Origin: Rhodovulum sp.
GTDB lineage: Bacteria; Pseudomonadota; Alphaproteobacteria; Rhodobacterales; Rhodobacteraceae
Length of the DNA: 7,903 bases
Direction of reading: 5' to 3'
Assembly (NCBI GenBank): GCA_020637615.1
Contig: JACKKC010000055.1
Location: 1-7,903 of the forward strand
The translations under genes were made by a program, and so were the position numbers. Positions within the stretch are counted from its first letter, which is position 1; the number at the start of each line of letters is the position of its first letter. The notes beneath the pieces were generated by a model that was not told the DNA's origin, did no database searches, and worked only from the letters and a program-made list of their open reading frames with translations. This document shows positions 1 to 5,879 of this stretch, in pieces.

Positions 1-1553
1 CCGCGCTCCCTGACCGCTACGACGATGGCGGTTTCTCCGGCGGCTCGATGGAGCGCCCTGCCCTGACCCGGTTGCTCGCCGCGATCGAGGCCGGCGGGGT
101 CGATGCGGTGATCGTCTACAAGGTCGACCGGCTGACCCGGTCGCTCGCCGACTTCGCCCGCATCGTGGCGATCTTCGATGCCTCCGGCGTCTCCTTCGTC
201 TCGATCACCCAGGCCTTCAACACCACCACCTCGATGGGCCGGCTGACGCTGAACGTGCTCCTGAGCTTCGCTCAGTTCGAGCGCGAGGTCACCGCCGAGC
301 GCATCCGCGACAAGATCGCCGCCTCGAAGGCGAAGGGCATGTGGATGGGCGGCATCGTCCCGATGGGCTACCGGGCCGAGGCGCGCAGCCTCGTGCCGGA
401 GCCGAAGGAGGCCAGGCAGGTGACGCGGATCTTCGAACGCTACCTGGCCCTCGGCTCGGTGATCGCACTGAAGGCCGAACTCGATGCCGCGGGCATTCGC
501 ACTCCTTTCCGCCGGCACCGGAACGGTCGCACCACCGGCGGCACCGCCTTCTCCCGCGGCAAGCTCTACGCCATGCTCGCCAACCCGGTCTGCATCGGCC
601 GCATCCGGCACAGGGACAAGGTCCATCCCGGCCAGCAGGATGCGATCATCGGGGAGAGCCTCTGGGTGGCCGTGCAGCAGCGCCTCGCCGCCAACCGCCG
701 CCGGCGAGCAACCGGCGGATCGGCCCGGGACCCAAGCCCGCTCGCGGGCCGGGTGCTCGATCCCGATGGCCGCAAGATGCGCCCGAGCCATGCCCGGAAG
801 AAGGGGCGATGCTACCGCTACTATGTCAGCGCAGCCCTGATCGAGCAGCGTGTCGCTCACGGCGCCCGGGGCTGGCGCGTCCCGGCAGCCGAACTGGAGG
901 CGGCCGTTGCCCGGACCATCGCCGCCAAGCTCCGGGATCCGGCGTTCCAGGCACAGATGATCGCATCCGCCCTGTCCGGAGCCGCCGCATCCGTCGCCCT
1001 GAAGGACATGTGTTCGCAACTCAGCGGGCTGCTGGAGGATGCCGCCTCCCGGACCGCGAGAGAGATCCTGCAGATGCTCGTCACGAGGGTCCAGCTGACC
1101 GGCGATGAGCTGAGGGCAGACGTGAGCCTTGCGGCCGTTCGGGATGCGGGGAACGGACGCATCCCCGATCTCGCTGCCCTGGAGCTTCCGGACTTCAGTG
1201 TCTCCGCGACGCTGAAGCTGCAGCGGCGCGGGCCGGAACTGCGTGTGATCCTTGGCGGCGTTGCGGCACCGCCACCGACGCCCGACCCGCATCTCGTCCG
1301 GACCCTGATCGAGGCCCGCTGCCGCCTCGCCGAATATCTCGACCCGGGCACGCGTCCAAGCATCGGCGACATCGCCCGCCGTGAAGGCGCCGACGTCGGC
1401 GATGTATCGCGCTCCCTGCAACTGGCCTTCCTCGCGCCGGACCTCGTCCAGCGCATCCTCGATGGCACCCAGCCGGTCGGGCTGACGGCCGAACGCCTCC
1501 GGCGCATCGACCTGCCCGCGCTCTGGGAAGACCAGCGGGCGCTTCTCGGCTAG
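1..1553 (+). CDS. Large serine recombinase (recombinase/resolvase family), 5' end outside window
   Basis: Site-specific DNA recombinase of the large serine type, the class that integrates, excises or inverts mobile DNA through a phosphoserine intermediate. The frame is open to the left edge: before the first ATG (48) it reads RYDDGGFSGGSM from position 15, a conserved stretch of the catalytic domain. The true start, and the N-terminal YxRvS motif with the nucleophilic serine, therefore lie upstream, roughly 45-50 residues away by family comparison. Counting from ATG 48, the catalytic arginine motif DRLTR is at residues 27-31 and the long helix SFAQFEREVTAERIRDKI at about 73-90. The Recombinase domain follows to about residue 210. 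The usual Cys4 zinc ribbon is replaced by a cysteine-poor RYRYYVS-like segment (about 245-265). The C-terminus (about 435-501) has a helix-turn-helix look (IGDIARREGADVGDVSRSL). The gene ends at TAG 1551-1553. It is probably the integrase of the element holding the downstream genes (inference). Confidence 0.93.
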   Translation, partial: ALPDRYDDGGFSGGSMERPALTRLLAAIEAGGVDAVIVYKVDRLTRSLADFARIVAIFDASGVSFVSITQAFNTTTSMGRLTLNVLLSFAQFEREVTAERIRDKIAASKAKGMWMGGIVPMGYRAEARSLVPEPKEARQVTRIFERYLALGSVIALKAELDAAGIRTPFRRHRNGRTTGGTAFSRGKLYAMLANPVCIGRIRHRDKVHPGQQDAIIGESLWVAVQQRLAANRRRRATGGSARDPSPLAGRVLDPDGRKMRPSHARKKGRCYRYYVSAALIEQRVAHGARGWRVPAAELEAAVARTIAAKLRDPAFQAQMIASALSGAAASVALKDMCSQLSGLLEDAASRTAREILQMLVTRVQLTGDELRADVSLAAVRDAGNGRIPDLAALELPDFSVSATLKLQRRGPELRVILGGVAAPPPTPDPHLVRTLIEARCRLAEYLDPGTRPSIGDIARREGADVGDVSRSLQLAFLAPDLVQRILDGTQPVGLTAERLRRIDLPALWEDQRALLG

Positions 1554-2121
1554 ATCCGGCACCCTGTCAAAACATCGGAAGTCAACCGGAGCCCTGCTTT
1601 GCACGGCCTTCCGGCCCACGGCAGCCATTATTTTGGAGGCCAGCAGAGCACGGAATGCCGCCAGGCCGCTTTCCGCACCGATTCCCTGCTCTCCACGTCG
1701 AATCCGTGGAAAAACTTGGCAAGATCGCCGCGCAAGCCTTTGATCTGTCGATGGTTCACGGAAGCGGCGGCAGAGACGACGAATGCCTCCAACTGCGTGG
1801 TAGTGCTGGCAGTCCCCGGCGAACCCGTCTCCGCCAAATTCGACCGGAAACAGGGAATTAACAGGGAAATCATGCTTGTTTTCGCCCCCACTGCCCCGAG
1901 CGACCGCCGATCGCGACGAGTTTTCAATGACTTGCGTGCGAATTCCCTGCTCTCGGGGAACAGGGAATCGGTCGATCCCGATCAGGGAACGTCTTTCGGC
2001 AAAACAGCGAATGTGACGCGAACATCGGGTGGCCGGGCCAATGGCGCCGCCGGCGGTCGGGGAAGACCCGGTCACTCAGGCCTTCGACTCCACCGACGTC
2101 GTTGTTCGAAACCGCGAGCGG
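1554..2121. other. Gene-free stretch between recombinase and immA-like gene, with CAGGGAA repeats
   Basis: This interval of 568 bases separates two convergent genes. Frames of 68-213 codons cross it on both strands, but none shows a recognisable domain, a good ribosome binding site or a consistent third-position bias, so I call no gene. Its notable content is a family of short CAGGGAA repeats (annotated separately) between 1681 and 1990. A 6-bp stem-loop (TCCACG 1692-1697, CGTGGA 1705-1710) has no T-run on the correct side for either flanking gene. I see no convincing terminator for the recombinase or for the immA-like gene. The stretch could hold a recombination site or accessory binding sites for the recombinase, but that is speculation. 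Confidence 0.6.
1681..1991. repeat. Cluster of six CAGGGAA repeats in direct and inverted orientation
   Basis: Copies on the + strand start at 1851 (CAGGGAAT), 1862 (CAGGGAAA), 1961 (CAGGGAAT) and 1984 (CAGGGAAC). Inverted copies (ATTCCCTG) lie at 1681-1688 and 1942-1949. The pair 1942-1949/1961-1968 forms a perfect 8-bp inverted repeat with an 11-nt loop. The pair at 1851/1862 is tandem with an 11-bp period. The 13-mer ATTCCCTGCTCTC occurs exactly at both 1681-1693 and 1942-1954. A 7-mer would be expected about once on both strands of the whole window, so six in about 310 bases is a clear excess. From memory, similar CAGGGAA-rich tracts occur beside recombinases of this type in other alphaproteobacteria; I could not verify this. 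Function unknown. Confidence 0.7.
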
Positions 2122-2952
2122 CTACCAGTTCAGGGTTTCTTCCACGCGCTCGTCCCGCTCGGCGACGAGCAATGTGGTCGCGTAGCCGTTTGTCTGGAAC
2201 AGCATCTGGGCGAACACGGCCCAGCCCCTTGGCCGCTTGAGCCAATCGGCGGGATCCGCTTCGTCAAGGGTCGTCAGCTCCCCGACGTCTCTATCTCTCG
2301 CGTGGAGGTGGCCGAGTGTATCGCCGGTCCACATCGTCGTTGCCGGGAAGTCCGCGCCTTTCTCCACGTAGCGCACCCTTCCCTCCTTCGAGAAGACGAC
2401 CGCCAAACGCTCCTGATGCAGCGCCACATAGCGCCTTGCGGCAGCCTCTCGGCTGATGTCGAACCGTTCGGCGAGAGCCAGCGCATGATCGAGGTCCGCG
2501 GCCTTGCGCAGAAACGGCGCCAGGGAATTCCGGGGGGTCAGAACCTCTATCGCGAAGGTGTTGGCTTCCTGTTCCTGGATCAGGTCACGGCCACTGCGCC
2601 GTGGCAGCCCGAGATCGTCGGCAGTGCAGGCGAAGCCGACTTCGGTTGTCGGGCTGTGTTTCTCGTTGAGAAAATGCCCGAGCTCATGGGCCACCGTATA
2701 GCGCTGCCGTTGTGCGGAACTGGCCGAGTTCACGATGATCTGCCCCTCGCTCCTCAGGGCATCGCACTGCAGACAGCCCTCGATGCTGCGGAGCGGTGCT
2801 GCCCCGATCGCGACGATGTCGAGGGCCCGGGCGATTTCATGGATCGGGATTCGGCTCGAAGTATCCGTCAGCTGCTTCAACAACGCCGATGCGAGCCGGC
2901 GGGGATCCGAACCAGCGCCTTCGATTTCCACCCGGTCGAGAGCGAGGGTCAT
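2122..2952 (-). CDS. ImmA/IrrE-family zinc metallo-endopeptidase
   Basis: Predicted cytoplasmic zinc peptidase of the ImmA/IrrE (COG2856) family, 276 residues. The HEXXH motif is visible as H89-E90-L-G-H93 within YTVAHELGHFLNEKH. The third metal ligand should be in the downstream QEQEANTFAIEVLTP segment (E127 or E129 before A130-N131), the family's usual E-x-E-A-N pattern. The C-terminal part (about 180-276) has no feature I recognise. The start MTLALD is chosen because its ATG (2952-2950) overlaps the TGA of the upstream regulator gene as ATGA; the much longer in-frame extension only shadows that gene. Characterised relatives cleave a cognate XRE repressor (ImmA on ImmR in ICEBs1) or trigger a damage response (IrrE/PprI in Deinococcus). 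The adjacent, translationally coupled HTH gene makes that repressor the obvious substrate (inference). An XRE/COG2856 pair has also been discussed as a toxin-antitoxin-like module. Confidence 0.9.
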   Translation of the reverse strand: MTLALDRVEIEGAGSDPRRLASALLKQLTDTSSRIPIHEIARALDIVAIGAAPLRSIEGCLQCDALRSEGQIIVNSASSAQRQRYTVAHELGHFLNEKHSPTTEVGFACTADDLGLPRRSGRDLIQEQEANTFAIEVLTPRNSLAPFLRKAADLDHALALAERFDISREAAARRYVALHQERLAVVFSKEGRVRYVEKGADFPATTMWTGDTLGHLHARDRDVGELTTLDEADPADWLKRPRGWAVFAQMLFQTNGYATTLLVAERDERVEETLNW

Positions 2953-3278
2953 TTGCCGGCGCGGCGCCTGTCCAGAAAGCCCTGCAGCATCGTGTCCAGC
3001 ATCTTTCTGTCTTCCGGATCGAGGTCCTGCGCCTGGCGAAACATCCGCGCCAGTTCCGGGTCGGCGTCCGGGGCGTTGGCGTCCTCCCCGATCAGAAACG
3101 CGACCGAGACCCCGAAGTGATCGGCGAGGCGGGTGACCAGTCCCATCGAAGGATTGTCCGCCCTGCCCTTCTCGAGTTCCCAGATATGCGCCTTGGAGAC
3201 CTCGACCGCGGTCGCCACGTCCTGGAGCGACTCGTTCCGGCCAAGGCGCAACTGGTTGAGCCTGGACGCCAGCTTCAT
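2949..3278 (-). CDS. XRE-family helix-turn-helix transcriptional regulator
   Basis: Small DNA-binding repressor-type protein, 109 residues. The HTH_3/Cro-CI domain covers about residues 5-65: SLQDVATAVEVSKAHIWELE (17-36) is the helix-turn-helix, followed by the typical LADHFGVSVAFLIGE end of the domain (51-65). The remaining 40 or so residues (PELARMFRQAQDLDPEDRKML) are a charged helical tail seen in many ImmR-like and phage-type regulators. The start is fixed by a strong ribosome site, GGAGG at 3288-3284 read on the minus strand, 5 nt before the ATG (3278-3276). The frame extends upstream, but that part is antisense to the methyltransferase start and is not credible. The gene is first in a two-gene operon with the ImmA-like protease (ATGA overlap) and is divergent from the methyltransferase operon. 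It probably binds the 3279-3402 region and controls itself and that operon (inference). Confidence 0.92.
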   Translation of the reverse strand: MKLASRLNQLRLGRNESLQDVATAVEVSKAHIWELEKGRADNPSMGLVTRLADHFGVSVAFLIGEDANAPDADPELARMFRQAQDLDPEDRKMLDTMLQGFLDRRRAGK

Positions 3279-3288
3279 CCTTGCCTCC
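3276..3288 (-). promoter_or_regulatory. Ribosome binding site fixing the XRE start
   Basis: GGAGG (3288-3284 on the minus strand) sits 5 nt before ATG 3278-3276. It is the best Shine-Dalgarno match in this stretch and decides for the 109-residue product over the longer in-frame reading. Confidence 0.75.
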
Positions 3289-3307
3289 GTTTTTTTGATC
3301 TGACGAT

Positions 3308-3335
3308 ACCATACCACCAGGCTTGTGCCGGACAA
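3308..3335 (-). promoter_or_regulatory. Candidate sigma70-type promoter for the XRE-immA operon
   Basis: Read on the minus strand, TTGTCC (3335-3330, candidate -35) and TATGGT (3313-3308, candidate -10) are separated by 16 bp. Each matches consensus at four of six positions. The start of transcription would fall near 3301, giving a leader of about 20-25 nt before the XRE ATG. The -10 box overlaps one copy of TACCATAC (3307-3314). Predicted by eye only. Confidence 0.45.
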
Positions 3336-3351
3336 TCGTTTTCTGTACCAT
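3323..3351 (+). promoter_or_regulatory. Candidate sigma70-type promoter for the methyltransferase operon
   Basis: TTGTGC (3323-3328, candidate -35, three of six consensus positions) and TACCAT (3346-3351, candidate -10, four of six) are 17 bp apart. Transcription would start near 3358, leaving about 45 nt to the ATG at 3403, which is preceded by AAGGAG (3391-3396) at a 6-nt spacing. The -35 box lies next to that of the opposite promoter, and the -10 box overlaps the second TACCATAC copy (3346-3353). Predicted by eye only. Confidence 0.4.
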
Positions 3352-3402
3352 ACGAAATCGACAGATGGGTAATTCCCGTCGGAAAGAGGAAAGGAGCCAC
3401 GC

Positions 3403-4722
3403 ATGGCCGAGAAATCCAGCACAGCCGCAATCGAGCAGATCGCGCCGGGCCTGTTGACGCCCTGGGCGCGCAACGCGCGCACCCATTCGAAGAAGCAGAT
3501 CCGGCAAATCGCCGAAAGCATTCGCACCTTCGGCTTCACAAACCCGGTGCTGATCGACGGAAAGAAAACGATCCTCGCCGGGCATGGGCGTGTCGAGGCG
3601 GCGAAGCTCATCGGCATGACCACGGTTCCCTGCATCCGACTCGAGTCGATGACCCCGGCGCAGAAGCGCGCCTATGTCATCGCCGACAACAAGCTGGCGC
3701 TGAACGCCGGATGGGACGAGGACCTGCTCGCGGAGGAGCTGAAGACGCTGCTGCTCACCGACGATCTCGGGTTCGACATCGGCGCGACCGGCTTCTCAAT
3801 CCCCGAGATCGACAGCCTCGTCGACGGGCTCACGCCCGAGGAACCGGGCGATCCGGAGGATGACTGGGTGCCGGAGAACGACGGTCCGCCGCGATGCCGG
3901 CCCGGCGATGTCTGGGCACTCGGCGCGCACCGGCTGATCTGCGGCGACGCGCTCGACCCGGCGGTGGTTGCGCTGCTGATGGATGGCGAGCGCGCGCGGA
4001 TGGTGTTCAGCGATCCGCCCTACAACGTCAGGATCGACGGAAACGTCGGCGGATCGGGTCGGATCCGGCATCGCGAGTTCGCCATGGCTTCGGGCGAAAT
4101 GTCGACGACGGAATTCACCGGGTTCCTGCGCACGAGCTTCGCCAACATGGCGAATGTCAGCCTCGACGGCGCGATCCACTTTCTCTGCATGGACTGGCGC
4201 CACATGGGCGAGATGCTGGCTGCCGGGCACGCCGTCTACGACGAGCTGAAGAACATGATCGTCTGGGTGAAGGACAATGGTGGCATGGGCACGTTCTATC
4301 GCTCGCGCCACGAGCTGGTCTTCGCCTTCAAGAAGGGAACGGCGGCCCACGTGAACACCTTCGAGCTTGGCCAGCACGGCCGCTACCGCACCAACGTGTG
4401 GCAGTACCGCGGCGTGAACACGCGACGGGCCGGGCGACTGGAAGAGCTGGCGCTGCACCCGACGGTCAAGCCGGTGCAGATGATCGCCGACGCGATCCGC
4501 GACGTCTCGGGCCGCGGCGAGATCGTGCTCGATCTCTTCGGCGGGTCGGGCTCCACGCTGATTGCGGCGCAGAAGACCGGACGGCGCGGATTCCTTTGCG
4601 AGCTCGATCCGATCTACTGCGACCGCATCCTTGCGCGCTGGGAAGCCTGCGCCCGGGACGAGGCGGAGTTGCTGGTCTGCGGGTTCCCCGGCCGCCAGGC
4701 CACGCTGCAGGCCGCCGAATGA
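3403..4722 (+). CDS. ParB-domain/DNA adenine methyltransferase fusion (site-specific DNA-methyltransferase)
   Basis: Bifunctional-looking 439-residue protein. Residues about 12-100 form a ParB/Srx-type N-terminal domain: LTPWARNARTHSKKQI, then the nucleotide-binding-type box AGHGRVEAAKLIG (59-71) and IADNKLAL (93-100). Residues about 165-420 form an N6/N4 methyltransferase domain (pfam N6_N4_Mtase). Catalytic motif IV is D204-P-P-Y207, and the S-adenosylmethionine-binding motif DLFGGSG (377-383) comes after it, so the order is that of the beta class. HPTVKP (352-357) and CELDP (399-403) are further conserved pieces. DPPY favours adenine N6 over cytosine N4 (SPPY is more usual there). The start has a good ribosome site, AAGGAG, 6 nt upstream. 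The stop overlaps the next gene's ATG (ATGA). Such fusions are common in prophages and integrative elements of alphaproteobacteria. No restriction enzyme gene is present, so this is an orphan methyltransferase here. The recognition sequence cannot be read from the protein. Confidence 0.94.
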   Translation: MAEKSSTAAIEQIAPGLLTPWARNARTHSKKQIRQIAESIRTFGFTNPVLIDGKKTILAGHGRVEAAKLIGMTTVPCIRLESMTPAQKRAYVIADNKLALNAGWDEDLLAEELKTLLLTDDLGFDIGATGFSIPEIDSLVDGLTPEEPGDPEDDWVPENDGPPRCRPGDVWALGAHRLICGDALDPAVVALLMDGERARMVFSDPPYNVRIDGNVGGSGRIRHREFAMASGEMSTTEFTGFLRTSFANMANVSLDGAIHFLCMDWRHMGEMLAAGHAVYDELKNMIVWVKDNGGMGTFYRSRHELVFAFKKGTAAHVNTFELGQHGRYRTNVWQYRGVNTRRAGRLEELALHPTVKPVQMIADAIRDVSGRGEIVLDLFGGSGSTLIAAQKTGRRGFLCELDPIYCDRILARWEACARDEAELLVCGFPGRQATLQAAE

Positions 4723-5498
4723 GCCCGCCGAGGAAGGGGCGGCCGGCTCAGACCCCTGCCCTGCCCGCGCCAACCGACTACGAGGTCGGCTACGCCAAGC
4801 CGCCGGTGAAGTCGCGCTTCAAGAAGGGCACGTCGGGCAACCCGAAGGGCCGGCCCAAGGGCGCCAGGACACGCAGCCCTTCGGCGTTCGGTGAGCGGCT
4901 CAAGGAGATCGTGCTCGAAGAGGCCTACCGGACCATCGGCGTGCGCGACGGCCTGCGCGAGGTCAAGGTGCCGATGGCGCAGGCGATCGTCCGGGCGATG
5001 GCGGTCAACGCCGCGAAGGGCCAGCAGCGGGCGCAGCGCCTGTTCACCGAGTTGCTCGCCACGACCGAGCGCGAAAGGAAGCAGGCGCATTTCGCGGTGG
5101 TCGAGGCCCTGTTCGACTACAAGCGCGCCTGGGATCGGGAACTTGCGCGCCGGGCCGCGTTGGGTATCGTCGCGCCCGATCCAATCCCGCATCCCGACCA
5201 GATCCGGATCGACCTTCGAGCCGGCACGTTCGAGATCAGCGGTCCCTTGAGCAAGGAGGAACAGGCCGATCTCGAAGTCTGGAGACGGTATCGGCAGGTG
5301 ATGGTCGAGGGCAACGAGAGCCTGGTATCGTTGCGAGAAGAAGGCTTCGACGAGTGGTCGCCCGAGCAAATCGACGAACAGATCCGAGGCAACAATCGCT
5401 GCATCGAGATCATCGACCAGATGCTGAAAACCGGAAGACCGCTGCCGTTGCCACATCTGCCGGAGGACCTGGGAATTGAGCAGACCGCGTCACGTTGA
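4719..5498 (+). CDS. DUF5681 domain-containing protein
   Basis: Protein of 259 residues. The N-terminus carries the DUF5681 signature: KPPVKSRFKKGTSGNPKGRP begins at residue 27, and RFKKGTSGNPKGRPKG spans 33-48. This is very basic and reminiscent of AT-hook-like DNA-binding segments. Residues about 55-145 look helical. Residues about 155-175 contain a short beta-like stretch (QIRIDLRAGTFEISGP), and the remainder is acidic and helical (180-240). No catalytic motif is visible. The start is the ATG overlapping the methyltransferase stop (ATGA), which implies translational coupling; the longer in-frame reading upstream only shadows the methyltransferase. DUF5681 genes often neighbour ParB-type methyltransferases and, in phage-like regions, terminase genes. 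A DNA-binding packaging or partner role is possible, but the function is not established and no terminase follows here. Confidence 0.88.
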   Translation: MSPPRKGRPAQTPALPAPTDYEVGYAKPPVKSRFKKGTSGNPKGRPKGARTRSPSAFGERLKEIVLEEAYRTIGVRDGLREVKVPMAQAIVRAMAVNAAKGQQRAQRLFTELLATTERERKQAHFAVVEALFDYKRAWDRELARRAALGIVAPDPIPHPDQIRIDLRAGTFEISGPLSKEEQADLEVWRRYRQVMVEGNESLVSLREEGFDEWSPEQIDEQIRGNNRCIEIIDQMLKTGRPLPLPHLPEDLGIEQTASR

Positions 5499-5879
5499 CC
5501 GGGTGGCTGCCGAGAGGGTCCGATGACAGATACCGGCATGCGCCAACTCTCCGAACCCCGCCAGCGGTTCCCGTCGGTCATCATCCAGCATGCTGTCTGG
5601 CTCTGCTGCGATTCAGATTTCATCCGGATCATCGCATCCCCCGACGGAACACGCAGGTTCGAGAGACGCGCCAACCGCGCAATGCGCGCCGATATTGGTG
5701 TTCAATATTACGGCATTGCAGGACTGAGCGGTGTTGAACTGTCACTCAACCAAAGCGATGAAAGGCTTGAAGCGACAATGGTTGAGCACTAATTGCAATC
5801 TCGCAGCGTCCTCCATCCAAGTGAGAGCCTTACAATTGCGACAAGCGCTGCAGAGGCCGGCAATAGCAGGACACAAGAA
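5499..5879. other. Degenerate intergenic stretch and AT-richer leader upstream of mucR
   Basis: Apart from the transposase-like fragment at 5559-5603, I see no gene here. From about 5690 to 5850 the sequence is visibly richer in A+T than its surroundings. It contains ATATTG/CAATAT (5692-5697 and 5703-5708, 5-nt loop), the palindrome ATTGCAAT (5792-5799) and a repeat of AATTGC at 5791-5796 and 5834-5839. TACAAT at 5831-5836 is a good -10 candidate for mucR, but the corresponding -35 is poor. MucR-type proteins bind AT-rich promoter DNA and often their own promoters, so these elements could be self-regulatory sites (inference). Confidence 0.4.
5523..5792 (+). pseudogene. Probable IS6-family transposase remnant (or small hypothetical gene)
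   Basis: An 89-codon frame starts 24 nt after the DUF5681 stop, with AGAGGG shortly before the ATG. Residues 13-27, RQRFPSVIIQHAVWL (5559-5603), closely resemble the N-terminus of IS6/IS26-family transposases (RxRFPxxxIxHAVWLYFRF). Directly after this the match is lost in frame 0. In the +1 frame the next bases read LRFRFHPDHR, reminiscent of the family's YFRF continuation, which suggests a frameshift followed by decay. Third-position GC is high over about the first 50 codons and then falls, so the last third is probably not ancestral coding sequence. No DDE domain and no terminal repeats remain. The alternative is a real small gene of unknown function co-transcribed with the operon. I favour the remnant. 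Confidence 0.35.

Larger units (their letters stand above)
3307..3353. promoter_or_regulatory. Putative operator: TACCATAC direct repeats flanking a 13-bp near-palindrome
   Basis: TACCATAC occurs exactly at 3307-3314 and 3346-3353. Between them, TTGTGCCGGACAA (3323-3335) is a palindrome with one mismatched pair, centred on 3329. The two repeats lie almost symmetrically about that centre, and each overlaps one of the two divergent candidate -10 boxes. This is the layout expected where one repressor controls two divergent promoters. The neighbouring XRE protein is the natural candidate to bind here (inference). Confidence 0.45.

Noticed and set aside
857..1507. 216-codon minus-strand frame inside the recombinase
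   Set aside because: Arginine/serine-rich antisense shadow of a high-GC gene, with no domain.
1692..1710. Stem-loop TCCACG/CGTGGA as a terminator for the recombinase
   Set aside because: Only 6 bp, followed by an A-run and not a T-run on the plus strand, and about 140 bases after the stop.
1628..1927. 99-codon minus-strand frame across the CAGGGAA repeats
   Set aside because: No family resemblance, no ribosome site, and its sequence is dictated by the repeats it crosses.
1681..1991. CAGGGAA repeats as a CRISPR array
   Set aside because: Repeats are far too short, irregularly spaced and in both orientations, with no cas gene nearby.
2083..2091. TTCGACTCC, reminiscent of a tRNA T-loop and a possible attachment site
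   Set aside because: The flanking bases do not form the T-stem, and no acceptor, D or anticodon arms can be drawn around it.
1599..2240. 213-codon plus-strand frame in the stretch after the recombinase
   Set aside because: No ribosome site, no recognisable domain, composition typical of non-coding DNA, and it runs antisense into the 3' end of the immA-like gene.
2029..3120. 363-codon plus-strand frame opposite the immA-like and XRE genes
   Set aside because: It is the antisense shadow of two genes with clear motifs (HELGH, HTH).
3279..3635. Long N-terminal extensions of the XRE and immA-like frames upstream of their chosen starts
   Set aside because: The extensions lie antisense to the methyltransferase, while strong start signals (GGAGG, ATGA overlap) support the shorter proteins.
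3894..4718. Extended start of the DUF5681 frame inside the methyltransferase gene
   Set aside because: The extra residues are a frame-shifted shadow of the methyltransferase; ATG 4719 gives the normal family N-terminus.
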